A stretch of 64,000 nt of DNA from Acidimicrobiaceae bacterium (GCA_025464005.1 JAODBO010000040.1:1-64000); one strand, 5' to 3'; shown: positions 16,874-25,803, counted from the stretch's first letter. The notes: generated by a model from the sequence alone, not told the origin. Translations and numbers: made by a program.

Positions 16874-17232
16874 TCAGCGCCGTTTCGGGCTTCGGGCATC
16901 CTGGTCGAGGATCGAAAGCCCGAGCGTCTCGAGTTCGCGCACGAGGCCACGGAGTCGTCTCCCGTTCTCGATGAGGGCCTTGTACTCCTCGACCTGCTCG
17001 GGCCGCAGCATCGTTGTCACGGTCTTTCCCGCCACTTTGCGCACGAGCATCGGCGAGCTCGTCGCAACCCCGACATAGTCAGCGCGCGCCCGGTCCCCGA
17101 GGACTTGGCGACGGACTGTCGGCAACGGGGCCTCCGGCGACCGGTCAGCGAAGAGTTCCCTCGGTGGGCATCTGGGGGCCGACTGACACACCCCAAATGT
17201 GAAGATGTGGGAGGTCTAAACGTGAAGACCTC
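16771..17232. repeat. Segment bounded by inverted repeats, possible degenerate insertion element
   Basis: GAGGTCTTCACATTTGGG (16771-16788) is matched in inverse orientation by CCCAAATGTGAAGA (17192-17205) and again by GTGAAGACCTC (17222-17232). The roughly 460-bp segment between contains only the DUF6788-like ORF and ends 6 bp before tRNA-Val. No transposase remains, so this may be a decayed element or a MITE-like remnant. Confidence 0.4.
16874..17191 (-). CDS. DUF6788-like protein, probably partial
   Basis: A 105-aa ORF whose residues 35-100 (the YVGVATSSPMLVRKVAGKTV stretch, then LRPEQVEEYKALIENGRRLR and LVRELETLGLSIL) resemble the DUF6788 family, small proteins often found beside transposases. 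The first 30 residues (Arg/Pro-rich) do not fit and may not be coding, and the Cys-rich motif usual in the family is missing. It lies inside an inverted-repeat-bounded segment. I treat it as a remnant of a mobile element. Confidence 0.4.
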   Translation of the reverse strand: MCQSAPRCPPRELFADRSPEAPLPTVRRQVLGDRARADYVGVATSSPMLVRKVAGKTVTTMLRPEQVEEYKALIENGRRLRGLVRELETLGLSILDQDARSPKRR

Positions 17233-17237
17233 TTGCG

Positions 17238-17311
17238 TGGGCGCTGAGGGACTCGAACCCCCGACCTGCTCGTTGTAAGCGAGCTGCTCTAACCACCTGA
17301 GCTAAGCGCCC
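17238..17311 (-). tRNA. tRNA-Val (UAC anticodon)
   Basis: On the minus strand GGGCGCT (17311-17305) pairs with AGCGCCC (17245-17239), discriminator A. The D arm GCTCAGGTGGTTAGAGC, anticodon stem GCTCG/CGAGC with loop CTTACAA (anticodon TAC) and T arm GGGGGTTCGAGTCCC are complete. It borders the decayed accessory region to its left. Confidence 0.95.
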
Positions 17312-17424
17312 TTCGGCCCCGCCGTCCAGGCCGTCGCTCTCATCGACTCGGCGGTGGGTTGGGTGAAGTCGCAATCTTCGCGCCTCGGCGTGCGGCGTGC
17401 GGCATGCGGACGCGGCGCCTGCGC

Positions 17425-18048
17425 TCAGGTGCTGAGCGACGCGAGCGGCTCGATCGCGGTCACGCCTACCGACGGACCGCACGGATCGAGGGAGGACGGT
17501 GCCGACAGTGCCTCGGTGCTTCCCGGCGGGGTGACCTCGATCGACGCCACCGTCGCGCAGCCGACCCCGTTGGTCGGCACGTCGCTCACGACGAGGTAGA
17601 AGGCGCCAGCGGCGCCCGCATCCACCGTGACGAGCGACGGAGCCGCTCCCGAGTGCTCGGTCGTGATCGACAGCTTCGGTCCGGCGCCAGCGCCGGAAGC
17701 GCCCGACGGTCCGAAGAATGTCACCGTCGGAAATCCGTTCAGCGAGCACGGCGTCGGTCCGGTGTTCGTCAGCGTGTAGGCGACGTAGGCCGACCCTGCG
17801 CCCGCGGTGCTCTTGGCCGAGTCCTCGGCGAGGCGCAGCACCGCGGTCGAGCATGGCGGCGCAGCGGCCGCCGTCGTCGTCGTGCTCGGCGCGACCGTTG
17901 TCGTGGTCGAGGTGGTCGAGGTGGTCGTGGTCGGCGTGGCGGGGTGCGAGGAGCACGATGCGAGCAGCAAGGCTCCTCCGACGGCGATGGCGCCGGCCCG
18001 GCCGGCCTTGTAGGTGACGCGCGAGAGAAGCGCTCGTTGCCTGTTCAT
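17425..18048 (-). CDS. DUF4232-domain lipoprotein
   Basis: A 207-aa secreted lipoprotein. The start ATG 18048 (MNRQRALLSR) leads into a signal peptide with lipobox LLASC. A Thr/Ala-rich linker (TTTTSTTSTTTT and similar, about residues 38-65) follows, and then a DUF4232-type beta-sandwich domain. That domain shows AYVAYTLTNTGPTPCSLNGF, FYLVVSDVPTNGVGC and LDPCGPSVGVTAI. The Cys pairs suggest disulfides. DUF4232 proteins are common in Actinobacteria and have no assigned function. It lies 16 bp after the gdh stop on the same strand, so it may be the last gene of that operon. Confidence 0.85.
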   Translation of the reverse strand: MNRQRALLSRVTYKAGRAGAIAVGGALLLASCSSHPATPTTTTSTTSTTTTVAPSTTTTAAAAPPCSTAVLRLAEDSAKSTAGAGSAYVAYTLTNTGPTPCSLNGFPTVTFFGPSGASGAGAGPKLSITTEHSGAAPSLVTVDAGAAGAFYLVVSDVPTNGVGCATVASIEVTPPGSTEALSAPSSLDPCGPSVGVTAIEPLASLST

Positions 18049-18064
18049 GAGAGATGCATACCAG

Positions 18065-19354
18065 CTATGGAAAGAGCCCACGTAGTCGCGTCGCCTCCGC
18101 CACCCGCTCGATGCCGAGCGCGAAAGCGCCCCGCCGAAGGGAGACCTTGAGGTCCTCAGACCTCATCCACACGGCGTCGAAGGCCCGCACCATCGTCGCG
18201 CGCAGCCGCGTCGCGACGAGATCTGACTCCCACGCATAGCCCTGTCGCGACTGCGCCCACTCGAAGTACGACGCCGTGACCCCACCGGCGTTGGCGAGGA
18301 CGTCAGGGACGACGACGATACCGCGGCGTTCGAGGACCGGATCTGCCTCGGGCGTGGTGGGGCCGTTGGCCGCCTCCACGATCACCCGTGCGCCGAGCCG
18401 TTCGGCCACCGCCGCGGTGACGACTCCGTCGAGCGCTGCCGGCACCGCCAGCTCGCTCTCGATGAGGAAGAGGTCGCCGCTCCCGAGCTCGTCGGCCTGG
18501 GCGAAGCCCGCGACCGTGCCGGCGTGTGCCACATGGTCCGAGAGAGCGGCAGGGTCGATTCCGGCCGGATTGTGGATCGCACCGCCTACATCCTCCACGG
18601 CGACGACGCGCATGCCGAGGGAGGTGAGCAAGTAGACGAGCGGGGCGCCGACCTTGCCATATCCCTGGATCACGACGCGCGATCCTGCGACGGCGAGCCC
18701 GAGCTTGGCAAAGATCGCCTGGGCACAGAGCATGACTCCGGTCGAGGTCGCGCCGACGTGCCCGTAGCTGCCACCGATGGCGAGGGGCTTGCCGGTCACG
18801 ACGCCCGGGATGGCTTCACCTCGCATCATCGAGAGCGTGTCCATCACCCAGGCCATCACCCGAGCGTCGGTGTTCACATCGGGAGCGGGCACGTCCCGCT
18901 CGGGTCCGAGCAGCGAGGCGATGTCGAAGGCATAGCGCCTCGTCAAGCGCTCGAGCTCGCCGACGGACAGTGTCCTCGGATCGACGGCGACGCCGCCTTT
19001 TGCTCCGCCGAAGGGGAGGTCGACCACCGCGCACTTGACGGTCATATCCGCCGCCAGAGCCTTGATCTCGCTTGCGTCAACCGCTTGATGGAAGCGAATC
19101 CCTCCCTTGCCCGGGCCGCGGCTCGTGTCGTGGTGGACGCGCCATCCCCGTAGGACGTCGATGTGGCCGTCGTCCATGCGCACCGGAACCGACACCTCGA
19201 GCACCCGCTCGGGCATGGCGATCATCTGGTGCAATCCTTCGTCGAGGCCGAGGAGCTCGGCGGCATCGGCGATCCGCTCGAGGACGAAGCGGAAGGGATC
19301 GAACTTGCCCTCGTCGCCATCGCCGAGCACGACCGGGCGCACAGGAGGTGTCAT
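18065..19354 (-). CDS. gdhA: Glutamate dehydrogenase (Glu/Leu/Phe/Val dehydrogenase family)
   Basis: A 429-aa enzyme for reversible oxidative deamination of glutamate to 2-oxoglutarate. The substrate/cofactor domain has GWRVHHDTSRGPGKGGIRFH, the catalytic Lys in DLPFGGAKGGV, PAPDVNTDARVMAWVMDT, and the NAD(P) fold with VVIQGYGKVG. VVVPDVLANAGGVTASYFEW is a strong GDH signature. The length is that of the roughly 420-aa hexameric NAD(P) type. Whether it uses NAD or NADP, and strictly glutamate, is not decided here. Its GTG or ATG start region overlaps the DMT transporter stop by 4 bp, so the two are coupled. Confidence 0.92.
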   Translation of the reverse strand: MTPPVRPVVLGDGDEGKFDPFRFVLERIADAAELLGLDEGLHQMIAMPERVLEVSVPVRMDDGHIDVLRGWRVHHDTSRGPGKGGIRFHQAVDASEIKALAADMTVKCAVVDLPFGGAKGGVAVDPRTLSVGELERLTRRYAFDIASLLGPERDVPAPDVNTDARVMAWVMDTLSMMRGEAIPGVVTGKPLAIGGSYGHVGATSTGVMLCAQAIFAKLGLAVAGSRVVIQGYGKVGAPLVYLLTSLGMRVVAVEDVGGAIHNPAGIDPAALSDHVAHAGTVAGFAQADELGSGDLFLIESELAVPAALDGVVTAAVAERLGARVIVEAANGPTTPEADPVLERRGIVVVPDVLANAGGVTASYFEWAQSRQGYAWESDLVATRLRATMVRAFDAVWMRSEDLKVSLRRGAFALGIERVAEATRLRGLFP

Positions 19355-20262
19355 GCGCTCGGCAGGTGGCCGCCGTGCGCTCCGGCGGGCCGCGGCATCG
19401 GGGTGAGTCGCTCCTCGCGTGCGCTCGAGGCGATCAGCGGCGAGTGGCTGAGGACGAAGAGCGAGACGAACATGACCCCGAGGGAGATCGCTTCGATGGC
19501 CTCACGGCCGCCGCTCACCCGTAGGCGGTCGCCGAAGAGCCAGATGCCCATGACGATGCTCGCCAGCGGGTTGACGATGAGCAGCGCCGACTGCGACGCG
19601 GCGACGGGGCCGGCATCGAGCGCGTGCTGGCTGATCACGAGGCCGGAGAGCCCCACCACGGCGACGGCGTAACCTTGCCAATGGCTGAGCACGTACCACG
19701 GTCCACGGGTCCACTGGTCCGCTGCGGTCTTCACCAGCGCTGCAGTCAGGGCGAACGCGATGCCCCCCGCGACGCCGAAGCACGCCGCTCGCCACGAGCG
19801 TGGGCCACGCCGCGTCAGCGCGCAGGCAGTCCCGATGCCACCGATCGACGCTACGAGCAGCAGGGTCCAGTCCTCGGCCAGTGGTCGGTCGTGGCCGCCG
19901 ACCGCAGCGCTGGCTGCGAGGAAGGCGCCGAGACCGCTGGCAGTGCCCATCACGCCGATCCACTCGCGCCAGCCGAGCGATCGGTGGAACCAGATCCCGA
20001 GGATGATCAGCAAGAACAGAAGCTCGGTCACCATGACCGGCTGCACGGTCGAGAGGTCGCCTAGCGACAGCGCTATCGCCTGCAACAGGAAGCTCACGGT
20101 CGCGAGCCCGAGCCCGGCGAACCAGATCGGACGGTGGAGAATGCCGGCGATCAGGCCGCCCCGCCTGGCCGCCTTCGATCCGACCTCTTCGATCCCGATC
20201 CTTTGCAGAACGGTCGCGAGTGCGTTCGCGCCTGCGGCGAGCAGGGCGAGCACGATGGCCAT
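19351..20262 (-). CDS. DMT-superfamily (EamA-like) membrane transporter
   Basis: A 303-aa protein with about nine to ten hydrophobic helices (LALLAAGANALATVLQRIG, FAGLGLATVSFLLQAIALSL, TELLFLLIILGIW, and the second half AVVGLSGLVISQHALDAGPV, VNPLASIVMGIWLFGD). This is the usual two-repeat architecture of drug/metabolite transporters. The substrate is unknown. It ends with a basic hydrophilic tail. It is translationally coupled by overlap to the glutamate dehydrogenase gene downstream, which might hint at an amino-acid or polyamine substrate, but this is speculation. Confidence 0.75.
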   Translation of the reverse strand: MAIVLALLAAGANALATVLQRIGIEEVGSKAARRGGLIAGILHRPIWFAGLGLATVSFLLQAIALSLGDLSTVQPVMVTELLFLLIILGIWFHRSLGWREWIGVMGTASGLGAFLAASAAVGGHDRPLAEDWTLLLVASIGGIGTACALTRRGPRSWRAACFGVAGGIAFALTAALVKTAADQWTRGPWYVLSHWQGYAVAVVGLSGLVISQHALDAGPVAASQSALLIVNPLASIVMGIWLFGDRLRVSGGREAIEAISLGVMFVSLFVLSHSPLIASSAREERLTPMPRPAGAHGGHLPSA

Positions 20263-20319
20263 CCCTTCCGTTATAGCCGAGCGCCCAGGTCCACGGCGCG
20301 GTGGGCGACTGGGCGAAGG

Positions 20320-20964
20320 TCAGAGTTCCCAGAACGGATCGGCGAACGTCCAGCTCTTGCGGTGTATCGATGTGAGGCCGAGGCGCGCGACCGCGTGGCG
20401 GTGCTCGAGCGACGCGTAGCCCTTGTTGCGCTCCAGCGCGTAGCCGGGGTGGTGCTCGGCCGCCCGCACGAGGAGGGCGTCGCGGGTCACCTTCGCGAGC
20501 ACCGACGCCGCAGCCACCGCGAGCGACGTGCGATCGCCACCCACCACGAGGACGGATCGACGGTGGCCCGTGAAATCGTACCGCCCGTCGACGACGACGG
20601 CGTCCGGCTCGTCGCGCAACTCGGCGAGGGCCCGGCGTGTCGCTAGCGATTGCGCCGCGGTCATGCCGAGCCCGTCGCACTCGTCCGGGCCGGCATGACC
20701 TACGGCGTAGCTGACGCACGCCTTCACGAGTAGCGGGAAGAGGCGCTCCCGCCAGGCGGGGCTCAGCTCCTTCGAGTCACGCAGCCCGGCCGGCATCGCC
20801 CGCAGGCTCTCGAGGTCCACAACAGCGACGCCCACGCTCACCGGGCCCGCCCAGGCGCCACGCCCGACCTCGTCTATTCCGGCGACGAGCTTGCATCCGT
20901 CACCGAGCAGGGCCGTCTCGAGCTCCCCATGGGGGCCGTCGTCAGAGCGCGAGGGTGCTTTCAT
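20320..20964 (-). CDS. rnhB: Ribonuclease HII
   Basis: A 214-aa enzyme that removes RNA from RNA-DNA hybrids and ribonucleotides from DNA. The catalytic acidic residues are visible: VAGIDEVGRGAWAGP (Asp31, Glu32) and the Asp of AVVVDGRYD, and the family signature RDSKELSPAWRE and SVLAKVTRDALL are present. ATG 20964 overlaps the gpsA stop (ATGA), so rnhB is the downstream gene of that operon. The open frame to 21234 is upstream sequence inside gpsA and is not part of it. Confidence 0.93.
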   Translation of the reverse strand: MKAPSRSDDGPHGELETALLGDGCKLVAGIDEVGRGAWAGPVSVGVAVVDLESLRAMPAGLRDSKELSPAWRERLFPLLVKACVSYAVGHAGPDECDGLGMTAAQSLATRRALAELRDEPDAVVVDGRYDFTGHRRSVLVVGGDRTSLAVAAASVLAKVTRDALLVRAAEHHPGYALERNKGYASLEHRHAVARLGLTSIHRKSWTFADPFWEL

Positions 20965-21980
20965 CGGGCCGCCGGACCGTCGAGCTCGGACTTGCCCGAG
21001 CGCAGCATGAGCTGCGCGATCGTCGACGACGGTGCTCGGCCTTCGTGACAGACGGCGACCACCTGCTCCGCGACGGGGACCTCGACGCCGGCACGGCTCG
21101 CGAGCTCGAGCACGGGCCGGCAGCCGAGGACCCCTTCGGCCACGCCGCTGACCGACGCCAGCGCGCTCTCGAGGGAGAAGCCCCTTCCAAGGCCCAGCCC
21201 GACGGCGAAGTTCCGGCTGCTGTGGCTCGTGCACGTCGCCACAAGGTCACCGAGGCCCGCGAGCCCCGCGAAGGTCTGGGGATCGCCGCCGAGCGCGGTC
21301 CCGAGGCGAGCGAGCTCGGCGAGCGAACGGGTGACGAGGGCAGCCCGGGTGTTGTCCCCGAATCCGAGACCGGCGGCCATGCCGCTCGCTATGGCGAGGA
21401 CGTTCTTCACCGCCCCTGCGATCTCGCAGCCGACCACGTCGGTGTTGCGATAGACGCGGAGCGACTCCGAGGAGAGCAGTGCCTGGACCTCTTTCGCGAG
21501 CGCCTCGTCTTGCAGGGCCACGACCGACGCCGTCGGCTGCCCGGCCAACACCTCGGACGCGAGGTTGGGACCGCCAAGGACGCCCGAGGGCCGATCCGGC
21601 CAGCACTCGCCCACGATCTCGGTCATGCGCGCGAGGCTTTCGCGCTCGAGCCCCTTCGTCAGGCTGAGCACGGTCGCACCGTCCGCGACGTAGCCGGCGC
21701 CTGCGGTGAGCACGTCGCGGAAGCCGTGCGAGGGAACCGCGACCACGACGAGCGACGCGCCCTCGAGGGCCTCCGCGAGCACCGCGGAGGCGCGGAGCGA
21801 AGGCGAAAGCGGGCACGCGCCCGTGTAGAGGGCGTTCGTGCGCGCCTCGCAGACCTCGCGAGCGATGTGCGGGCTTCGTGCCCAGAGCGTCGTCGGGACG
21901 CGGGGCGCGAGCAGCGAGGCGACGGTGGTGCCCCACGCACCCGCCCCGAGGACCGCAGCCCTCTCGAGCGCGCCGCTCAC
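20961..21980 (-). CDS. gpsA: Glycerol-3-phosphate dehydrogenase [NAD(P)+]
   Basis: A 339-aa enzyme from GTG 21980 that makes sn-glycerol 3-phosphate for phospholipids. The Rossmann motif AAVLGAGAWGTTVA is at the N-terminus. VLSLTKGLER, GVLGGPNLASEV, the catalytic-Lys region EIAGAVKNVLAIASG and GLGDLVATCTSHSSRNF are classic GpsA signatures. The frame is open back to 22055, but GTG 21980 (8 residues before the Rossmann fold) matches the family length. It is divergent from cofC and coupled to rnhB downstream. Confidence 0.93.
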   Translation of the reverse strand: MSGALERAAVLGAGAWGTTVASLLAPRVPTTLWARSPHIAREVCEARTNALYTGACPLSPSLRASAVLAEALEGASLVVVAVPSHGFRDVLTAGAGYVADGATVLSLTKGLERESLARMTEIVGECWPDRPSGVLGGPNLASEVLAGQPTASVVALQDEALAKEVQALLSSESLRVYRNTDVVGCEIAGAVKNVLAIASGMAAGLGFGDNTRAALVTRSLAELARLGTALGGDPQTFAGLAGLGDLVATCTSHSSRNFAVGLGLGRGFSLESALASVSGVAEGVLGCRPVLELASRAGVEVPVAEQVVAVCHEGRAPSSTIAQLMLRSGKSELDGPAAR

Positions 21981-22125
21981 GCGCGCCGAGCCGCCGGCCC
22001 GAATCGCCCGTGGCGCTTCGGGCGTCGTTGCGATCCGGCGAGAGGGAGGCCACACACGGCATGGAACCTACCCGCCTGACCCGTGCCCGCGGAAGGCACC
22101 TGAGCACCTGCCTACACTGCTGAAG

Positions 22126-22677
22126 GTGCGCGCTGTCCTCGTTCCGGTGAAATCCTTCGACAAGGCAAAGCTTCGCCTGGCCGGCGCCCTCGATCCCCCG
22201 GCGCGGCGTGCGCTTGCCGAGGAGCTCGCTTCCCGAGTGCTCGCCGCCGCCGGCGACCTGCCGGTGTATGTGGCCTGTGACGACCGGACCGTCGCCAGCT
22301 GGGCAGCTGCCCATGGCGCGAACGTGCTGTGGACGCCCGGGCTCGGCCTGTCCGGTGCAGTCGCCTCGGGCGTGGCCAGCCTCGCCGAGCGCGGCTTCGA
22401 CCTCGCCGTGGTCAGCCACGCCGATCTGCCCTTGGTGACGTCACTCGCCGGGATCGGTGACGAGGGGGAGGTGACGCTCGCGCCGGACCGGCGGCTCGAT
22501 GGCACGAACGTGGCCTGCGTGCCTACCTCCGCGGGGTTCCAGTTCGCGTACGGGCCCGGATCGTTCACGCGCCATGTCGCCGAGGCCCGTCGCCTCGCTC
22601 TGACGGTGCGAGTCGTGTACGACTGGAGGCTCGCAAGCGACCTCGACGTTCCCGACGACCTCGTGCTCGTCCGCTAA
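22126..22677 (+). CDS. cofC: 2-phospho-L-lactate guanylyltransferase (coenzyme F420 biosynthesis)
   Basis: A 183-aa nucleotidyltransferase that activates 2-phospho-L-lactate (or phosphoenolpyruvate in Actinobacteria) with GTP for F420 synthesis. The family features are the start VRAVLVPVKSFDKAKLRLAG, VYVACDDRTVASWA, and the metal-binding AVVSHADLPLVTS. RRLDGTNVACVPTSAGFQFA and VYDWRLASDLDVPDDL follow. The GTG at 22126 gives the family start. Other F420 genes (fbiA, fbiB) are not in the window. It is followed 18 bp later by the LmbE gene. Confidence 0.9.
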   Translation: MRAVLVPVKSFDKAKLRLAGALDPPARRALAEELASRVLAAAGDLPVYVACDDRTVASWAAAHGANVLWTPGLGLSGAVASGVASLAERGFDLAVVSHADLPLVTSLAGIGDEGEVTLAPDRRLDGTNVACVPTSAGFQFAYGPGSFTRHVAEARRLALTVRVVYDWRLASDLDVPDDLVLVR

Positions 22678-22695
22678 AGCAGAGACAACGACCTC

Positions 22696-23430
22696 GTGCC
22701 GACGACCAATCTCGAGATCCCCCAGCGCGCGCTCGCCATCGGCGCCCATCCCGACGACATCGAGTTCGGGTGCGGGGCGACGCTTGCCAAGTGGGCCGCT
22801 GCCGGCTGCGAGATCCACCATCTCGTCTGCACCGACGGGTCGCGCGGTACCTGGGACGCGAACGAGGATCCTGCCGCGCTCGTCGCGACTCGCGAGCGCG
22901 AGCAGCGAGCGGCAGCGCGCGCGCTCGGCGGCACCGCCGAGGTCACCTTCCTCCGCTGGCCCGACGGCGAGCTCGAGTCGGGCCTGAGACAGCGCTGGCA
23001 GGTCTGTGCCGCCATCCGCAGGACGCGCCCCGAGGTGGTGCTCGGACACGACCCGTGGAAGCGCTACCGCCTCCACCCCGACCATCGCAACGCCGGCTTC
23101 CTCGTCACCGACGCCATCGTCGCCGCGCGCGATCCGCTCTTCTTCCCCGAGCAGGCATGGTCCCCGCACCGGCCCTCGACCTTGCTCTTGTTCGAAGCCG
23201 ACGAGCCCGATCATCTCGAGGACGTCGGCGCGACGGTCGAGCAGAAGATCGACGCGTTGCTCGAGCACAAGAGCCAGCTCCACACGACCATGCAAGTGTC
23301 GGCGAGCGACGGCTCGCGCGCCGGCGAGATCGACGCGTTCGCCAAGCGCGTACGCGCACGGCTGGCGTCGGTGGGCGCGTCGAGCGGCTTCGCCGCCGCC
23401 GAGCCGTTCAAGCGGGTGGACGACCTCTAG
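22696..23430 (+). CDS. LmbE/PIG-L family N-acetylglucosamine deacetylase
   Basis: A 244-aa zinc-dependent deacetylase. Metal-binding signatures are IGAHPDDIEFGCG (His and Asp pair) and LHPDHRNAGF, with the family segments TDGSRGTWDANEDPAALV and REREQRAAARALGG. Relatives include MshB, which deacetylates GlcNAc-inositol in mycothiol synthesis, and Mca, the mycothiol conjugate amidase. Identity with either cannot be settled without alignment, though the mycothiol-related MDMPI protein in this window makes such a role attractive. The GTG start at 22696 is assumed. Confidence 0.85.
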   Translation: MPTTNLEIPQRALAIGAHPDDIEFGCGATLAKWAAAGCEIHHLVCTDGSRGTWDANEDPAALVATREREQRAAARALGGTAEVTFLRWPDGELESGLRQRWQVCAAIRRTRPEVVLGHDPWKRYRLHPDHRNAGFLVTDAIVAARDPLFFPEQAWSPHRPSTLLLFEADEPDHLEDVGATVEQKIDALLEHKSQLHTTMQVSASDGSRAGEIDAFAKRVRARLASVGASSGFAAAEPFKRVDDL

Positions 23431-23471
23431 AAGCACGCGCGGCGCCACGTTCGGGGCCTTTGCTAGAACAG

Positions 23472-23507
23472 CGCCAGCCCCGGCCAACAACGTGGCCGGG
23501 GCTGGCG
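23472..23507. terminator. Strong bidirectional terminator-like hairpin
   Basis: CGCCAGCCCCGGCCA (23472-23486) pairs perfectly over 15 bp with TGGCCGGGGCTGGCG (23493-23507), loop ACAACG. It lies between the convergent LmbE and HU genes, where it could stop both transcripts; there is no long T-tract on either side. Confidence 0.7.
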
Positions 23508-23539
23508 TTAGACGCTTGCCGCCGGAGGCGGCGCTGTTG

Positions 23540-24106
23540 TCAGGTTCGCTTGGTGGCGCGCTTGGCCGGCGCCTTGCGAGCGACGGCCTTCGTGGCGGCC
23601 GGGCGCTTTGCCGCGGTCGCGCGCGCCGGAGTCGCCTTGGCCGCAACCTTCTTCACGGCTGCCTTCTTGGCGACGGCCTTGGTCGCCACGGCCTTGGTCG
23701 CCGTAGCCCTCTTGGCTGGTGCCGCCTTCTTCGCGGCGGTCTTGGTGGCGACCGTTCTCGTCGCCACCGCCTTGGTCGCAGATGCCGCAGCACGCGGCGC
23801 CGGAGCGGCCTTCGGCTTGGCCAGAGCGCCCTTGGAGTTCAGGTCCGCCTTCAGCTTGACGCCAGGGGTGAAGCCGATCCCCTTGGACGCCTTGACCCGT
23901 ACCGGCGCGCCGGTCTGGGGGTTGCGCCCACGCCTCGCCTTCCGCTCGCGCAGCTTGAAGGTGCCGAACCCGGTGATCCGCACCGGGTTGCCACCTCGGA
24001 CGCCGGCAGTCACCTCGTAGACGATCGCCTCAAGCGCCGCCTCCGACTGCTGTCGTGTCAATCCTGTGTCCGTACTGACCGCGTCGACAAGTTCGGTTCT
24101 ATTCAC
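23540..24106 (-). CDS. hupB: HupB-type histone-like DNA-binding protein with Lys/Ala-rich tail
   Basis: A 188-aa nucleoid protein. The first 90 residues are a classic HU domain (NRTELVDAVSTDTGLTRQQ, ITGFGTFKLRERKARRGRNP, QTGAPVRVKASKGIGFTPG). The last 95 are an Ala/Lys/Thr-rich tail with KAVA, KKAA and PAKR repeats, as in mycobacterial HupB. GTG 24106 is chosen because an AGGAGG stands 5 bp upstream and the family starts with NRTEL. The tail is likely disordered and binds DNA non-specifically. It converges with the LmbE gene across the hairpin terminator. Confidence 0.93.
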   Translation of the reverse strand: MNRTELVDAVSTDTGLTRQQSEAALEAIVYEVTAGVRGGNPVRITGFGTFKLRERKARRGRNPQTGAPVRVKASKGIGFTPGVKLKADLNSKGALAKPKAAPAPRAAASATKAVATRTVATKTAAKKAAPAKRATATKAVATKAVAKKAAVKKVAAKATPARATAAKRPAATKAVARKAPAKRATKRT

Positions 24107-24288
24107 GGCCACCTCCTCGTGATCGTGTCGAAGTTCACGCAATACAAGAGGATTTGCCGCGAAATTGCAAGCATCATCACTTCAGAGGCCCTCGAGTGAC
24201 CCAGGCCGGGCTCTCCGAGACACCCCCTCGGCGGCGTCTAGGGAGAGCACATCGCCGTCGATCTCGCAATGAATAAGCGGAAGATCAC

Positions 24289-25803
24289 GTGTTGTCGGTG
24301 CACGATCGGGCGTGCCGAGAGGGAGGTAGCCCGGGAATCGTCCACGAGAGGCTTCGCATCACGTCTAGCGACCCTTCTCCTCGCCCTCGCGCGCTCGACG
24401 CGCAGGCATTGGCCGTCGCGGCATCGCGCGCGGCGGGTCATGCCCTGTACTTGGGACGGGGTCGCGACGGGCCCGCATTCGCCCCGCCGGAGCACTGCGT
24501 CCTCGTCGTCGGGCCACCGCGATCGGGCAAGACGACCGGCGTCGTCGTGCCGAACGTCCTCGCGGCGTCGGGCAGCGTTCTCGTCGCATCCACGAAGCCC
24601 GACATCCTCCTCGCCACCGTCGCCGCTCGCGAGCGACTGGGTCCGTGCTTGCTCTTCGACCCCAGCGGGAAGATCACCGCACCACCGGGCGTCGAGGTCG
24701 TCGGCTGGTCGCCGCTGACCTCGTCGCTCGAGTGGGACGCCGCGGTGCTCACCGCGGAGGCGATGGTGGGTGCCGCACGACCGGCGAGCGACCTCGGAGA
24801 CGCCGCTCACTGGACCGAACGCGCCGGCGCCCTTCTCGCATGCGTGCTCCACGCCGCCGCGCTCGACGGTGCGAGCATCGATGCTGTGGTCTCCGCGGTC
24901 AATCGACACGAGGCCGACCGCTACCTGACGGTTCTGGCACGCAATGGGGCCGATCTGGCACTCGACCTGCTCTCCGGCATTATGGCGACGGACGGCCGGG
25001 AGCAGAGCGGGATCTGGTCGACGGCGTCCGGGGTGCTCGCCGGCTACCGGACCGCGGCATCGCTCGCGAGCGCACGAGCACGTCCGCTCGACCCCGCCGA
25101 GCTCGTCGGCACGCGCGCGACCCTGTACCTTGCCGCATCCTCCGAGCATCAGCGCCATGTGGCACCGTTGGTCGCGGGACTGGTGCGCGACGTCCGTAGC
25201 GCCGCCTACACGCACGCCGCCGCGCGAGGGACCGGTGGCCGAGCTCCCCAGCCCCTGAACCGAGGAACGGTGCCAGCAGTGGACGGTCGGGACGCACCGC
25301 TGCTGTTGATCCTCGACGAGCTCGCCGGCATCGCGCCGTTGCACGACCTTCCGACCCTCGTCGCCGAGGGAGCGAGCCAGGGATTGCTGACGCTCGCGTG
25401 TCTTCAGGACTTGTCCCAGGCGCGAGCGCGCTGGGGCACGGCCGCGGACGGCTTCCTCACGCTGTTCGGCACGAAGATCGTCCTTCCGGGGATCGGCGAC
25501 ATCAAGACGCTGGAAGCCCTGTCGCTGCTCGCCGGGGAGCACGAGGTCCCTCGCGTCTCGACGACGCGCTCGTCGGGCCTGCTGCGCCGAGGCCCGGGGA
25601 GTCGGACCCTGTCCACCACGCGCATGAGAAGGCTGCCGCCGGAGCTGATCGCGAACGCCCCTTCGGGAACCGCGATCGTCTTCGTCGGCACAAAGCCCGG
25701 ACGGATCGCCTTCACCCCGGCGCACTCGCGCACGGCGACGCTGTCGCCTCGTGCTCGCTCCCTGGGACGCGGCGGGCGTCCGGGCCTCGGGCGTGAGCTG
25801 TAG
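24289..25803 (+). CDS. VirD4/TraG-like coupling ATPase (TraM-recognition domain)
   Basis: A 504-aa P-loop ATPase of the type IV coupling protein family, which links relaxase-DNA to a secretion channel. Walker A is GPPRSGKTTG (residues 75-84) followed by the VirD4-typical VVVPNVL and STKPDI; Walker B is LLLILDELAGIAPL (about 340). LTLACLQDLSQARARWG and FGTKIVLPGIGD are family-like. No N-terminal membrane helices are seen, unlike VirD4, so it would be a soluble form. The start is unsure (GTG 24289, weak). It faces the relaxase gene, 24 bp from its stop. No other conjugation genes are nearby. Confidence 0.8.
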   Translation: MLSVHDRACREGGSPGIVHERLRITSSDPSPRPRALDAQALAVAASRAAGHALYLGRGRDGPAFAPPEHCVLVVGPPRSGKTTGVVVPNVLAASGSVLVASTKPDILLATVAARERLGPCLLFDPSGKITAPPGVEVVGWSPLTSSLEWDAAVLTAEAMVGAARPASDLGDAAHWTERAGALLACVLHAAALDGASIDAVVSAVNRHEADRYLTVLARNGADLALDLLSGIMATDGREQSGIWSTASGVLAGYRTAASLASARARPLDPAELVGTRATLYLAASSEHQRHVAPLVAGLVRDVRSAAYTHAAARGTGGRAPQPLNRGTVPAVDGRDAPLLLILDELAGIAPLHDLPTLVAEGASQGLLTLACLQDLSQARARWGTAADGFLTLFGTKIVLPGIGDIKTLEALSLLAGEHEVPRVSTTRSSGLLRRGPGSRTLSTTRMRRLPPELIANAPSGTAIVFVGTKPGRIAFTPAHSRTATLSPRARSLGRGGRPGLGREL

